A stretch of DNA of 64,000 nt, from the NCBI RefSeq assembly GCF_020882245.1, contig NC_083597.1, positions 73,324,152 to 73,388,151 of the forward strand. Direction: 5' to 3'. Below the pieces are notes generated by a model. It searched no databases, was not told where the DNA came from, and saw only the letters and a program-made list of their open reading frames with translations. Source of the DNA: Rhopalosiphum padi. Its lineage: Eukaryota > Arthropoda > Insecta > Hemiptera > Aphididae. How positions within the stretch are numbered: the stretch's first letter is position 1; each line of letters begins with the position of its first letter. The translations under genes and the position numbers were made by a program. Positions 37,270 through 51,757 of this stretch are shown in pieces.

Positions 37270-38981
37270 TTCTCACGAGTCTACTTCAATACTACCTGAA
37301 AGGAATATAATATGTAAACTCACATGATAATAAATATTTATAATGATAAATTATAGTCATTCTTCGAATAACCTATTCAAACTGCAGCAATACAATTTAA
37401 AACCACTCGAGAGAGTTATTTACATATTTTTTATAGATAAACTTATAATTTTGACCCAAAAATCGAGATAGTTTACCATCGGGATTTAAGAGAATTTACT
37501 AGGTCTAAAAATTATTATTTCTCCATACAATTGGAAGAGTTTATTACCGCCTATCAGCTTACTCCCGATCAGATTTTAATCATGTCCTACAAATTTACAC
37601 TCCCTATAATATATTTTTATGATATTCATATTAAGTATTATTTTCAAGTTTAAAAACTGTATATTATGAAATAAAATAATTTCCAAAAATAAAATCTTAG
37701 AAAATAATTCTCCCGTAATATAATGAATGATGATCTATATTGCCTACATAAATACGTATAGGTACCCAAATATACCAGTAAATATTATATAATATAACGT
37801 ATACCTAACTAACTATATTATTCTTGAGTTTATACTTTATATCGTTCAGCTATTTGCAAACTACAAAAATACGTGTTCTGAACGTCCCCACGTCTATACA
37901 AAATGGTATAATATCATAAAAACAGCAAATCGCGTGCGTGAAAAAAAAGTTTTCGATCACACAAATCGTCGAGACGTCAATCATCGACACGAGTATTATT
38001 ATTGTTATTACTTATTATTATTATTATTATTATTATTATAGTAATGTGCGTAATGCGATATTATTAATATCGTGTCTCCTGCTCATAACGATCGACAATC
38101 ACGTATAATATATTATATTATCTTATAAAACAAGTATCTTGTATAGCGTATAGGTATAGGTAATAATATATTTTATATACCAGTGCTGCAAAAACGTATA
38201 TAGGTCGTTGTGCCACAATCGTTTTAAATATAATATTATTAACCTTAATCCTCCTTTTTTTTTAAATTCGTACGATCACGCGAATTTCACGCCGTATTCG
38301 GTTATCAGCACCACAAAACATTATTACGTTCGGCTGGGCCGGCGCGGTGTAATAATATATTGTGCCAGTTTCGGCGTGCGGATAGACGTACTTATAGTAA
38401 AACATTGTAAATAATAAATTTTTATAAATTCTGATCTTATATGTTTTGATTCCAATTTGTATGTATAACGTAATTACAATGAATAGGTAGGTGCCTACTG
38501 AAGAAGAACGATTGTACACAGTAATTTAAGTGCCGCTAATATACTGACTGCGACAATGTAGGCTTTATTTCTATTGGTGAAAATATTGTGATTTAGGTAC
38601 GTCGTCGTCACCTTAAAAATATGTTGAAATTTCAAAAGTTAGAACACCAAGAAAAAAAATAATGTTGAGATATATAATAAAACACTTAATAATGGTATTA
38701 ATGCTGTTAAAAAAATTAAACGTAAATTTCAAAGTTTATTTACAATTTTCACTTTTTTAAATGCTTACAACCTATTTCATTAATTAAACTAGATAACAAA
38801 TAACTATTATATAAGGCAGAAGATTTCTTATGTAGTATTTACTACAAAAAAATATGACCAACATATTTCTCCATATTTTGTTTATCAGAAACTATCTTTT
38901 CGGCTACGTTTTAAAAATATAATATTAATAAAGCCAAAAACAACAAAATAATTTTCACTATAATTGCAGAAATGTTATTAA

Positions 38982-39251
38982 ATGAACAATCTTCTGATTT
39001 CTTTTACAATAACATATCCTGATGTATGCATTGTTTTTATTTTATGTTTGCCATTACTATTACAAAGTTATAGCAGTAGGACGATCGTTCTCAAAACTAA
39101 AAATGATAAAAAAAATTCACGGAGTACGATGACAAAAAAACAGCTGAGTAATTTGTCAATTATTTCCATTTAAAATAAGCGAGCATGGCAATTACATTTG
39201 GAAGAAATCATTGACAAGATTGCTCAAAAGTCTCGAAAAGTTAATGTTTAA
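38982..39251 (+). pseudogene. hAT transposase C-terminus, ZMYM1-like, decayed
   Basis: The translation shows the hAT dimerisation region in pieces. ITYPDVCIVFILCLPLLLQS is in one frame, RSFSKLKMIK is in the next, and RSTMTKKQLSNLSIIS is back in the first. An in-frame stop and NKRAWQLHLEEIIDKIAQKS follow, ending at TAA 39249-39251. The order and spacing match the C-termini of ZMYM1-like hAT proteins, in which SAERSFSKLK is the hallmark. Two frameshifts and one stop show that it is dead. The upstream catalytic region was not recognisable. It is a relic of domesticated-looking transposases abundant in aphids. Confidence 0.75.
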
Positions 39252-39992
39252 GTATACGTATAATAGGTATTAAACATCATATTACTATAATATCATTGTT
39301 TTGATAAATTATGCATATAAGTACTCGTAGTAAAATAATATATGTATTATATAGTTATTATTTATTTTTGTAATACCTCTTGTCTCTTAGAATCACTATT
39401 AAATAATTAATAATTTTGTTAAAGTTTAGTTGTTGAGTTAAAGAAAGCTTCCGTCTCTTATAGAGAACACCGTTGCGCCACAAAATTTCAATATGAATTT
39501 ATTATATAGTTTATTATGTGTATACATTGTGTACATTATATATATTATATAGTTTATTGTATACATATGGCTACGTAGTGGATTTAAAAAACTTTGGTAA
39601 AACAGTCACATTATGATTCGTATCTGAGGATATTTAAAAAAATAAGAAAATTTAATTAAATATAATGTACCTATTATATCACAGTACGTTATCTTCTCTT
39701 TGTATTATTCATTATATACAAAGCTATGATTTCTATACAATTGCATGTTTTTTTTCTTAAGTCCAAATTGATTGGTTGTCAGATATGTCCACGATTTGGT
39801 TTATTCTAGATTAAATAAAACAATTTTTTTTTGCGTATTTTTGCATATTCTGAACATAATTGCATATACAAGTATAATGTATAAAAATTTTTGAGAATCT
39901 TGTTAATTTTAAATGTTATTTATTTAATGAATGTCTATAATTATTGGGTTATTTTTTGAATTATTGTAAATATACTACCTATCTAAACTGAA

Positions 39993-40265
39993 ATGGACTT
40001 AGTACTAAAAAAGGATAAGGGATTCAAAAAACTTCTAAAAATGTGTAGCATTATAAACAGTGAGTATAAATCGGAAGAAAATATATAAATACCTATAACT
40101 TTAAATTCGGAAAAAATCGCGTCATTTAAATATGCTCCAACAACATCGTGTGATGTGGAAAGGAATTTCAGCCAATATAAATCTATTCTTCGATCTAATC
40201 GCAGGTCGTTCACATTAGAAAATTTAAAAAAACTCATAATAATAGCATGTAATAATAATAACTAA
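39993..40265 (+). pseudogene. hAT transposase C-terminus, CGGBP1-like, decayed
   Basis: A 90-codon frame, broken by one stop (TAA at 40086-40088), ends at 40265. Its last part includes FKYAPTTSCDVERNFSQYKS followed by ILRSNRRSFTLENLKKLII, the hAT C-terminal dimerisation signature in the form seen in CGGBP1-like transposases. The flanks carry TTTGCATATT words on both sides (about 39837 and 40312), typical of AT-rich ends of such elements, but I could not define terminal repeats. It is a different hAT lineage from the remnant 740 bp upstream. Confidence 0.75.
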
Positions 40266-40629
40266 TACTCGTAAGTAATAATATAAACTAATATTTAAAC
40301 AATTTATTTTTGCATATTTTGGTAAATAAAATGCATATTTTACAATTTTTTACTGCATAGAAATCCTAGCACATTATATAGATCAATAAAAACCGTATAA
40401 ATCGTATAAATATTTGTAAAAATATTATAAACTACGTATGAAATCTTGAAACAACAAGGTATGTAGCACGACACTGAATATTTGATTTCGGTCGAACTAC
40501 ATTCATATTTTTTGTATAAATAATAGTTGGTAAAATACATTACATTTACTACCTATGCATTGATAACTCATTGTCTCATTATCTCTGACCGATAATAATG
40601 ACTGATTTTACCTAATTAAATCCACGCTT

Positions 40630-41200
40630 TAATAATTGAGGCATGGCTATTTTCGACTAAATACATATCATTTCTTTTTCACCCGATTCACTTTTCAACC
40701 AAATTTAAAAAAGGTCGATTCCTTTTTCGATCAAAACAAAAAGCTTAATTTATACCTACTTTATATTATACATATCGACAATTATTAAACATATAAATAA
40801 TATTTGTCACTGATTATTTTTTTGGTAATCGTCGAGTTTGATAGACAAGACAATGACAGGAATACTATAATATTATAATAATATTTAATAATATATAAAA
40901 ATAATGTTAATATATTATTATATATATATTATAGGTTATTATATTTTAAATAATACTTTATTTTCTATTTAATAAAATGATTATAATTATTTTTTAAATT
41001 TTAATAAATATAATAAAATAATAATTATTATTTGATTATATGTTATACACCTTTCATACAGTTCATATTTTCAATAGTTTTCTGTATGTATAATATAATA
41101 ATGATTTAAATTAATATAATATTATTATTATTAAAATTGTTGGTTTGGCCGAAAAGGGAAGGGTACATTTTTGGTCGAAAAGGGTCTCGCCTAATAATTG
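40630..41200. mobile_element. 553-bp inverted-repeat element B with 9-bp target duplication
   Basis: TAATAATTG occurs at 40630-40638 and again at 41192-41200. Between them, the left end AGGCATGGCTATTTTCGACT pairs with the right end, which reads in reverse complement GGCGAGACCCTTTTCGACCA. Both continue into a second TTTTCG/TTTTTC-type block. Identity between the arms is roughly two thirds. The right arm closely resembles the left arm of element A at 36380 (both carry CCAAAAAT..ACCCTTC). The interior is AT-rich and noncoding. Confidence 0.55.
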
Positions 41201-41499
41201 TATACCGTAAATAGTATTCTTTATTTCACTCTGGGAAACTAGAAATTTGACAAATCTTTGTATAGCTGGAAATAGAGCATGTGGAAATATTAGGTAAAAA
41301 CAAAAATATGAAAAACATGTAAAATATAATTGGTGTATTTTAACAAAAATGATTTAAATCGTGCACATTAATAATGAAATAGCTTATTTTAATAGCTATA
41401 TATGCATTAACATATAAATCTATTCATTTCTATAATGAACTAATAAACATTCAAAAGCGATTATTGTACCGTGTGTTATTTATATAGTTAACTGATGTA

Positions 41500-41958
41500 T
41501 GTAAAGTCGTCGACGAATGGCAAACGGACCAACGGGATTTTTTTTCCTTTTTTTTTTGTTTAGTTTTTTTGTCCGTGAGTTGTCGACGGGGGTGTAAGAA
41601 AAAATACGACGCCTTCATAATGTTGCGATCGAAAAGAATGCACGGCGATGTTGGCGCAGCGGGTGCGGTGTGCGGTGGCAGGAACGACGAACTTTCGACA
41701 AAAAAGGTAATTTTGAACCCAAAGGCGTTATCGCCAAAGATAAAATCGAAGGTCGTCGGTGACGGTGGTAGCAGGGGAGGTTGTAGAACGATTTAGTTTT
41801 CCTTCTACTACGCTCCTATTCTACATTGGGGTATATATGAGTGGCGCACAACAGGCACACCGCTCAAGCCGCGATTTTTCTGGCTATATTCCGCATGCCT
41901 CTCAAAATTACTAACACACACCACACGCCTTCCCCTATATAATAGATGTGTATGTATG

Positions 41959-42004
<46 letters not shown>

Positions 42005-42320
42005 TGTATGTATAGATGTATAGGACATAATATATATATTTGTAAGTACCTAAACTACCTCCACAACCTATACCAAACCAGCTATTATGTTATATTATAT
42101 ATAAATATAATGTGGGCATGCGTGTGGGTGTGTGTATGTGTGTGTGTACACCGCATCAATTTGTCGCGGTGAAGACGTCGGGGGAGACGTTCGAGCGTTC
42201 GTGACTGTCCGCCCGTTGGCATATAATATTTTCCATTTTTTCCCCGGCCGACGCGCAAAGCCCCGTGGTTATTCAATCGCCTACCGCCTGCACGCTGCTA
42301 CAGTGTAATAGGTAAAATAA
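41500..42320. other. mixed CpG-richer block with compound microsatellite
   Basis: The segment 41569-41796 (+) is a 75-codon open frame with basic, Gly-rich content and no recognisable domain. After it come (TA)n flanked by (TATG)n at 41950-42013 and GT-rich repeats at 42119-42149. No gene is called. Confidence 0.35.
41950..42013. repeat. compound (TATG)n(TA)n(TATG)n microsatellite
   Basis: A short TATG run, about nine TA units, then about ten TATG units without interruption. Such a tract is expected to vary between individuals. Confidence 0.9.
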
Positions 42321-42329
42321 CAAACACTA

Positions 42330-44180
42330 TGTTATATTATTAAACCACGCCCGGAACTCGACAGTATTTCACCCATCACTGATAAATTAATTATTATCAA
42401 TACACAACTGATCGGTTTAATCCTATTTGGTAATATTTGAACACGATTTGGTTATTAAAAATATTATATACCTATATAATATATATTTCAAAAAATACAT
42501 AAATGCTCTAATGTACACCTTTATGTATCGCGTGCCTACTGTAGACGCTACTATATAATATCACATAAAGATATTATCGCTGCAATACATAATGACGACG
42601 AACATTGCGATGATCGTCAGCATTTGATGCATTTTGTTATTTATACATATATATTATATATATTATATATATATATTTATTATACATATTATATTCAGCA
42701 CCACGATGACTTTCGATTTGATGTCATGTCCCATCTAGAATGAGAACGATATAATATTATAATATAGAGTTTGTCAAAATCTTTATAGTGTTTACGCGAC
42801 ATCAATCGTGCGCAGAAATTCAAAAGTGTGAAACTCGACCATCACGTGTCTAGCAACACGTCAAATGGGCGCAGTAATGTCATTTAAAGACAAAAATAAT
42901 ACTGTAAGTGATAACATTTTGGAAATCTCAAATCATTGCCATACACTTAAAGGTCGAAGTCGAATTAGCGTATAATGTATTTATGCATATTATATTCTGT
43001 GTGTATAAAGATATAATAAGTACGTATACAGTATCTTAAAAATATTATTATCATTTATCATTAACAGATAGATACTTGTATAGGCACTAATGATAGTAAG
43101 TATAATAATGTTCTATATGAAATACGCTTTATATTTTACATATATGTCGTCATAAAGATGTATTATACCACAAAGTCATACGCCAACCATCAAACTCGTT
43201 AACAAAACGATGTACTTATTAATTTTTTGTTTACCATAACTATATACATTATCGTGTCACATAATATGCCATTATTTCATAGACTATATAATATACAGCG
43301 TGGTAACAAAACGTTTCTGATATATGTACATTTTAAGCCATTTCTATCAAAAACCTTTTCACGAAACAAGGAAAAAACGTTAAGCGTATGATTAATTTGT
43401 CCTGCAACGGCGGTCTCTCACGCCGATTTTTAAGTCTGCGAGCAGAAAGAAAGAAAATAAAAAGGAAACCGTAAGAAGGAAAAAAAGACACTATATATTG
43501 CGTTGTACCCACACATATATAATATGTATGTATATAGAAGTATAGACCGTCCCCACTGATGGATAATCATCCGGTGGAAACCAATTTCTCTTTGGGTTCC
43601 GGTGGCGGCGGTCACCATGTGCGGCCGACCGAGAACCGCGCGCGCCAGGAAAACGGTAACGGCGAAAGGACATTAGGACAGTAAGATGTCGTGGTGGAAG
43701 GGGGGGAGGGGGTGAAGAAGAAAAAAATTACAGCCCGGGAAACCGATCGGGCCTCAGGTGCACACATATTATACATATATATTATATTATATTTGCGAGA
43801 GAGTAGAGAGGGGAGAAAGCGAAACTTTTCCGCCGAAATGTATGCAAATGACGTGATAAAACCGCTATACACAAATATATATATAATATTATACGCCCCC
43901 GTAACGTGCAGTTCATATTAACCAGGTGCATAACGCGCGAACGTTGTAAAATTTACGTTTCCTCGACGGCGAAAACATTTACGTATTGACCTGGAACAGC
44001 AGATGAATTCATATACACACCCCATACGCAAATACATACATAGGTATATGCACACATAGATACATAAATACATATATATTTTTATATATGATGTTGTCCG
44101 TGTGTGTCGTAGGCGGCATAGTTGAAATATTTAAATCACGTGCGTGACGTCAAACGGTAGCTTTGTACTATCTATGTATA

Positions 44181-44221
<41 letters not shown>

Positions 44222-47200
44222 TATAGGTATAATATGTGTGCAAGTTTAAATATGTGTGTGTATTTAAGTATGCGCTTTAGTTGGAGAGTGAGTTCTCCTC
44301 GTGCTCGCTTGATCACACATGCATGTGTATTGTGTATATGTGTAAATCACAGTAAAATAACGGCAAATCATACACATGATATTATAATAATTAACAAAGT
44401 TTTTCTACAACACATCGGAGGCGGCGTAATTAATCAACGAGCTGGTAGAATGAGTACACGCGTTTATACGGCAGTTTTATTTATTATTATTATTTTTATT
44501 TTTGCATTATAATATAATATTATGTGTACAATGAGGATTCACCAGAACTTGTGGCGTTTTATATTAGTATATTTAGGAATAATAAAATTTACTATTTATA
44601 TCGTATCAGACTGATGTCGACAAAAATAATATTTTAAAAACACTCATTTCTATAACCATCTATAACCAAACATTATCAACTTGAGACATATCATTTATAT
44701 ATTATATATATAGGAATATCCAAAACATATCTAGTTAACGAACATGACCTATACCAGAAAGTGAAAATCTTCCTGCGCGCATTCCGTTTTCGGATTTATT
44801 TTATACGCACATAATATTGGCACAACATTTGTGATTTGTGTAATGATAATTTGTCATAAATTGTTGTAATCACTAGAAGTTATATCGTTTTTCGAGGGTC
44901 GTTTTTAAAGAAAAAATCATTCATTTCTATACAATTTATTGAAAAACAGTTCAATACATCACGCCATTAACTATAAATTAAATCAATTTTATCGCTAACA
45001 AATAGAATAAAACTATTTTTATTTTTATATACACGTGTGATATTAATATTACTTATTTTTTTAATTTCTACATAAAAATTATTTGTGTTCACTTAGTAAA
45101 TGGTGGAAATAGTCGTCTGTTAAGAGTCATTAATATGGGTTTTTATTTTTTTTCCTAGGAAAAAACGCTTATTCACACATTAAATTTTAGCTTATAATAA
45201 TATCTGAACTAATGTGTATGTGTATCGTTAACTAAAATATTGTATCGGATAGAATCATTTTCAGATAAAATTTGTTCCTTGTGTTTAACTGTTTAGATTA
45301 AATTCACAGCGATCATCACTATATGTCAAAAATATAACTATTAAATTCCTGTAAGATATCGTATGACGTATAGTATAATATACAACCTTTAATATAATAT
45401 TTTTTTTACAGCAGTACAGCACTACAACACAGCCACCGTTAACCCGCATTACTTGACACAGATAATATAATAATACCGATCACTATATCGATATCGTACA
45501 ATTCCCAATTTTAGATTCATAGTGCATTTTAGTATTTCGTTAGCGTTTTTTATAATAATATTGTCCGTGTTGAAATGTTGATGCAGTTAGTCTGTAGTGA
45601 TTAAACCGATCGCGGAACGACTGTTGTAGCGTTGTGACTTTCATTAGTGTTTTATTGTTTATTTAATACCTTCAGTAAAATGAGCAAAGAATTAAAAAAC
45701 AACATTTTAGCTAGATGAACTTGCCAAAACATTAAAAAAAATAATAAATAATCATAAAAAAATCGTAAAAAAGTAATAAGATATATAATTATGATAAAAA
45801 TTACACAAAATATAAGATAATTTAATTTGTTACATTTTTTCCAACCCCCCCCCCCGCACAAAAAAATTAAAAAAATGAATTCTGGCGATACTTTCTAGTC
45901 TATAGTCTAAATTATAGTAATCCGAGACCAAGTAGTTAATTTATAAACTATTAATCTTGGGGTGGATGAACTATATATTTAAACATTTTAAATAGTATAA
46001 TTTACCCTGCATAATTCAGAAATGACAGAAACCTATTCTGTTCTGCACTTTATCAACAAATCGATAAAAACTTTGGACATGTGGAATGTGTATATTATGT
46101 TATGGTATTATACTATTATATGTAATGGTAATAATATTACTGTAATAACCTAATAACATTATTATATTTATTATCTAAAATAATGTTACATTGGCAGATG
46201 GATAAACCAGGAAACGTAACCGCTGAATATCGGATAAGTCATAATGCTCTCGTAATTTCGTTACTCGTATTAGGATGTAAATGTAAATTGAAGACTAACT
46301 TAAAATTATTTAAATAATATACAATTTATACCTACGTGTTTGTCATCATCCAGCGTCAAGCCACTGTATAAATTTCGTTCTACTCAGTAGATGTACGCGT
46401 ACAAAAACCACTCGGTATATTATTATTATACTTATTTTATGTAACATAGAATGAGTAATGACCAAAATATTTATCACAGAGCACAATTATATCTGTAAAT
46501 TGTAAAGAAGCATATTATTTTCTAAAAACATTAATTTTACTTATAAGTAATATTAATAGTTGATTTTTGTTACCTAATTAATTTGTATTTTTTTTTTTTT
46601 TTTTGAGAAAAACAAAAAACGTTACATCTTTTAAATTTAGTTCCCTTCTATATTTATAATATAATTATGTTCATTAATAGCGTATATATACTATATATAC
46701 ATAAAATATATTATATACGTATATTTATATAAATGTATTCGTATTATAAATATTAAAACATAAATGCATTACTATTGCGTGTTTTGTATTAATTATTATT
46801 ATCGTTAAATATACTATTACCATATTATTGATATTTTTTAATTATATACTTTTATAAACAACTATCGTAATGTTTTTTCCTGTATTGATAAATGTCAATT
46901 ATTGTGATTTATTAAATATATTTTAATACTTAGCTACCTATTTATTTTATTAATCGTAAATATGATGAATAACAAACTTTTTTTTATAGTACACCTATAA
47001 AATATTAGACGGTGATTCGACTTTTCAGTACCTTCGTTACTCCAAACGCCCTTTTCCAATCACTAAAATATATCTTTACTGATACCATCAGGTTAGTACT
47101 ACACTACAATATAAATATACATGATAATGTATAAAACGACTTTAATCGCGTAGGTAGTACCGTTTATTGATAAAAATAAATATTTCTTAATAATAGTATT

Positions 47201-49370
47201 ATAAGCGATATTGTTCTCGTTTCCGCACGATTGCGTTTTAACAAACATTTTTGCGAGTTGATCGATAAAATAACGTTAAAAAATGTATATTCGTGTTTAA
47301 AACCTATGTATATTAAACATATACGAGTATGTGTAGGTATACAGGAGTATTCTTTTACGCTACAGAAAAGTTGCTAAAAATTAAATATACTTTTAATGCA
47401 ATAAATTATAAACACATAACAATAATACTTTACTATGGAATTGGATTTTAAACTTTCTACAAGTTTGCAAGTCAAGATAATACGACAATTACCGTATGAT
47501 TCCCGACTGAGTTTTTCGATGAGTAACGGAGTTGTATACAAATTCGTGAACGATAATGTAATAATATAATATATAAGTATAATTAAAAATCGTACGGTAA
47601 TTTACTATTTTACAATTAGAAAACAGTTAAAAATCTTAGTAAATTATTCATTGAATTATTTACTATTCTTTGACAATTCAAATTTCAGGAAGCAATGAAA
47701 AAAATCCTTTTTACCCCCTTTTTTATATAATATTTTCACGGCGTCGATCGAAATCGATCTATTTTTTGTCGTACGCCCGTATATCCGGTGTTCTGATTTC
47801 TGTTAACAGCTATTATGAGCACGTATTATTATTATACGTAATATTAGTATTTCGCTTCCGGTGTTCATATACATAATATAAATATAATATAATCAGAAAC
47901 ACTTATAAGTTATAATTAGTGATATTTAGGACGGATATGTAATAGGTATTATAGGTAGGTATCCTTTATGTGGAAAAATGTATTATATTCAAATTCTAGA
48001 ATCTAGACGAACCGTATACATACCACAATTATCTTGCCGAATGGTCTGGAATAGTATGTTTATATTAATTTATTATAATATATGTATATACTTCTTTAAA
48101 TTTTAAATATTAAAATACGCATATATTTCGTTTTTTTATTTTTTACGTTTATTATACATTATAATACCTATATATATTATGAATTAAACAAATCAGATTT
48201 AAACGAGAATACAAATTCATAAAAAAAAAAAATTAAATTAATTATCTTTGGTGTTTTCTGCTATTTTATCCTTATGGTTTTGATTAAAAATATTTTAATA
48301 AGTTTAATTATAGTAATTATACCACTTCGTAAATTATATTTTAACATATACTTAATTAAATTAAATTAAAGTAAAAAACTTGGTTAAGGTCAAATATAAG
48401 CAAAGAACCATTAGTCGATTTAGCACTATTTAATATTTGTGATCACGGAAAGATTCAAGTTGATGAAGTAATAGGTATATCATATATGTATTTGCTGCGG
48501 GAAAAAAAGAATTATGGATTTTATATCACAATTAGTTATTATTCAGTATTATGAAAATGTATTTACAATAGGATTAGAAGTAGGATTGTATAAGAAAGAC
48601 ATAGATTTTAACACACAAGTCAACAAGTTTATATAAAACTATTAAAAACGTTTAAATACTGTATTTGTTTAGTGCTTTAAGCTTTTTTCTGATTAAATAT
48701 AATATTGCTATTAGATTTTTATTTTTAATTTCATATATTAAGGTATTTAATATTTGGCTTCTTTCTAAAAATGTTTCCCAAGTCACTGATTCGAAAAATA
48801 TTATTATATTAAATGTTGTTATTATATACTTTTTGTACTATTTAATAAGTATATATATATTATTATGTAGTACGGTTTATAAATAATAAAACTATAATAC
48901 ATATAATTAGAACTATTACAACTAAGGTATACTTTATTGTAAAATACGATTTTTTAATTTACTTAATATGCTTAACTTATTTTTAAGGGGGTAGCATGAT
49001 GCTACTTTTGTGGCTACTAAGCTCTCTTAAATAATTTGCTTATGTCTATAGCAGGTTACAGGTATGATATTATAGTTATTTAGCAATACGTGTGTACATT
49101 CAATACAAAAAGAAGTATCGCGCACAAAAAAAAATACCACCGAAAAAAACAATTCGCAGACATGGCGTGTGCGACCCTCGTCGATCGGTTTAACTTTTCA
49201 CAAGCCGACTGTTTGCAACAGTGCGTGACCACCGGCTGTGCGCGGGTATATTTATATATACTGTATACATAAAAATATATAATATATATATAAGAATGAA
49301 GCTCATATATATACAATACCTAGTCTTTGAGTATAATATATACTATACATAAATAGATACCTAGGTATAA
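42330..49370. other. intergenic DNA, no gene recognised
   Basis: Mostly AT-rich, with a CpG-richer stretch at about 43.4-43.95 kb, a (TA)n microsatellite at 44185-44217, a C11 run near 45846 and a perfect 15-bp palindrome GTAGCATGATGCTAC at 48991-49005. Open frames are short and domain-free on both strands. Confidence 0.5.
44185..44217. repeat. (TA)n microsatellite
   Basis: About sixteen TA units, followed by AAATATAT. Confidence 0.9.
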
Positions 49371-49379
49371 GTGTCGTGT

Positions 49380-50400
49380 ATGTGTGTGTGTGTATACATT
49401 ATACATATATGTGTTGGTAGTTTGTCGACAATAATAATAATAATAATATCTATCGGGTTGTTTCGACTTTCGAAGACGATATATTATAAGCAGGCGGTGG
49501 TGGAGGTGTCATCGATATATGTATATACGACTATTTTATATATATTGTTCGTTGAACTTTTCGCTTTTGTGTCGTCGTCGTCGGTTTTCCTATATACAGC
49601 CGTGCGGCGTGCACAGCAGTTTTTTCCCTGTGTACTCGCGTAAAACTTCTTCGCTTTTATCATATATAGATGCATCGCAGCTATATATATTATATATAGG
49701 CTCGCCCTATTTCCATCTCTCTGTTTCGCTCTTTCCTTTCGTGCTCCCGCCGCAAGATAGCTTTTCGCTACCGCAATACGTACAATATAATATAGTCGCG
49801 AGAATTATAATTTAATTTTTTTTCGCTCGTTTTTTAGTCTGTCACTCCCTTTCCCTTGCCACTACCGCCGACGCGTCGTTGTCAATGGCTATCGGAGAAC
49901 AAAAACGATAGAGCTAGAGAGAGAAAAGGGCGGCTGCTGTTACTGTTACTACTACTATACAACGAGGAGAGAACAAAAAAAAATGGAAAAAAATTGTGGA
50001 TAAGATTGAGAGTGAGATGTCAGCTCGGCATTGGCGGTGGTAGAAAGGCGTTTGAAAAATGGTCAAAGTGGCAATCTCGCAAAAGGGTCGAATTAATGGC
50101 TGTTTGGGGTTGCTCGACCCCATGCCATAAACAGCGCACACCTACCCTATAGCTGCTGCCGCCACCGACTCAACCGAAAGGGGTCGCGAGCCCTACAGAG
50201 TAGCCGCCACCGAGATTTCTGCCTTCTCGCCGCCGTCGTCGTCGTCGTCGTCATCGTCATCGTCGGCAATTGTCTTGGAAGGCAATTGTTGCCAAAACCG
50301 CAAGCGCGTAAAATATTATCGTCATTCGGCTGTTCCACCGCAAAAACGACTTGTTGACTACCAGTAATTTGCATCGTCGCAAACTAAAATATACGAACAC
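49380..50400. other. CpG-richer block without recognisable gene
   Basis: Higher GC than the flanks, with trinucleotide repeats (AAT at 49429-49447, CGT at about 50233-50262). The 98-codon frame 49856-50152 (+) is Arg/Lys/Leu-rich and carries no domain, and the opposing frames are similar. It is a candidate regulatory block or noncoding transcript. Confidence 0.3.
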
Positions 50401-51757
50401 CTTAAATATATATTATTATATATTATACAATATACGCGGATTAATAGTCCCCATTGTTTAGTCGGTCACGTTGCGAATGATAGCCCGACCTTTAAAATTT
50501 TCGTGTTTAATGCACGATAATGCTGCACATACTGTAGTATCTTTATACCTATACGGCTATACCCACTGCAGTATATTATAATAAGATATCGTGTTACATC
50601 TATGTATTATGCATACTACACTGCACGTTGGATTTTTTTCAAAATTTGCGGTGTGACTATAAACGCATATTATACTTATATATATATATATTACCGTAGG
50701 GAGATTATATGAAAAAAAATAACAAAAATTATACGCATTCCATTATAATTTTATACAATCAGTAAACCATATACCTATATCTTTATCGTTTATATATAAT
50801 GCACCTACGTCATTAATAATTATCATACACATAACTGAATTTTGTAAAAAAAAAAAAGCAATAGTTACGTGCAACTTCCTTCTTGATGTAAATATTTTTA
50901 TACATGTTGTCTATATATATTATTATTGCGCTCGTGTATAAATATATATTTGTATACTGTATATTATAGTAACTACTATATGCATAATATAGTACTCACA
51001 AGTTTCGACCCCTATACGCTCGCTTATATATAGTTTATATTATTCGGCAAGTAATTATTTTTTATGAACTATTTGATAGTGTGTACAATAATCGATAGAT
51101 ACGACCGCGAAACATTTATCGACTTTAATTATATAGTCTATATAGGTATTGTAACTTTGTAAGTCAAGTTTACCTGTTCCAAAACACGCAAGTCGTACGT
51201 CTATATTATAATATCGCGTTCGCGGACCATAATTCGATTTCGCTATGTATATGTATATGTTATGTCAAAGTGGTAATTTAGTAATGTGTATACTATTTAA
51301 TATTATATAAAATTGTTTTCTATATAATGACGATATTTCGGTAACCTACGTGTAACTGTAAACATTTAGTACTAATACAGTCTGGTCAATCTGGATATTG
51401 TTGGCTATTGGCTAAAGTAACTTCTATTATTTTATATTATATATCTATACCTACGTGGCTATGTATAATATAGCCAATATAGGTATTATACCTGTAATAA
51501 ATAGATTTTAAAGAAGCATTAAATCGTATCCGAGTGGATGAATGGGTTTTTATGTAATCATTAAATTAATGAATTATAGCATATAACAATAAATCAGGTC
51601 AAAATATTATAGTATTTTGTTAAAATCTCAATAAAAAAAATAAAAAAAAAACAATAACTCTTACATAAAACATCAAATTATACGACAATATATAAACATT
51701 TATAATAATATATATTTTATATACTATCATAATGTCGTATCTATTAGTTTCAGATGT

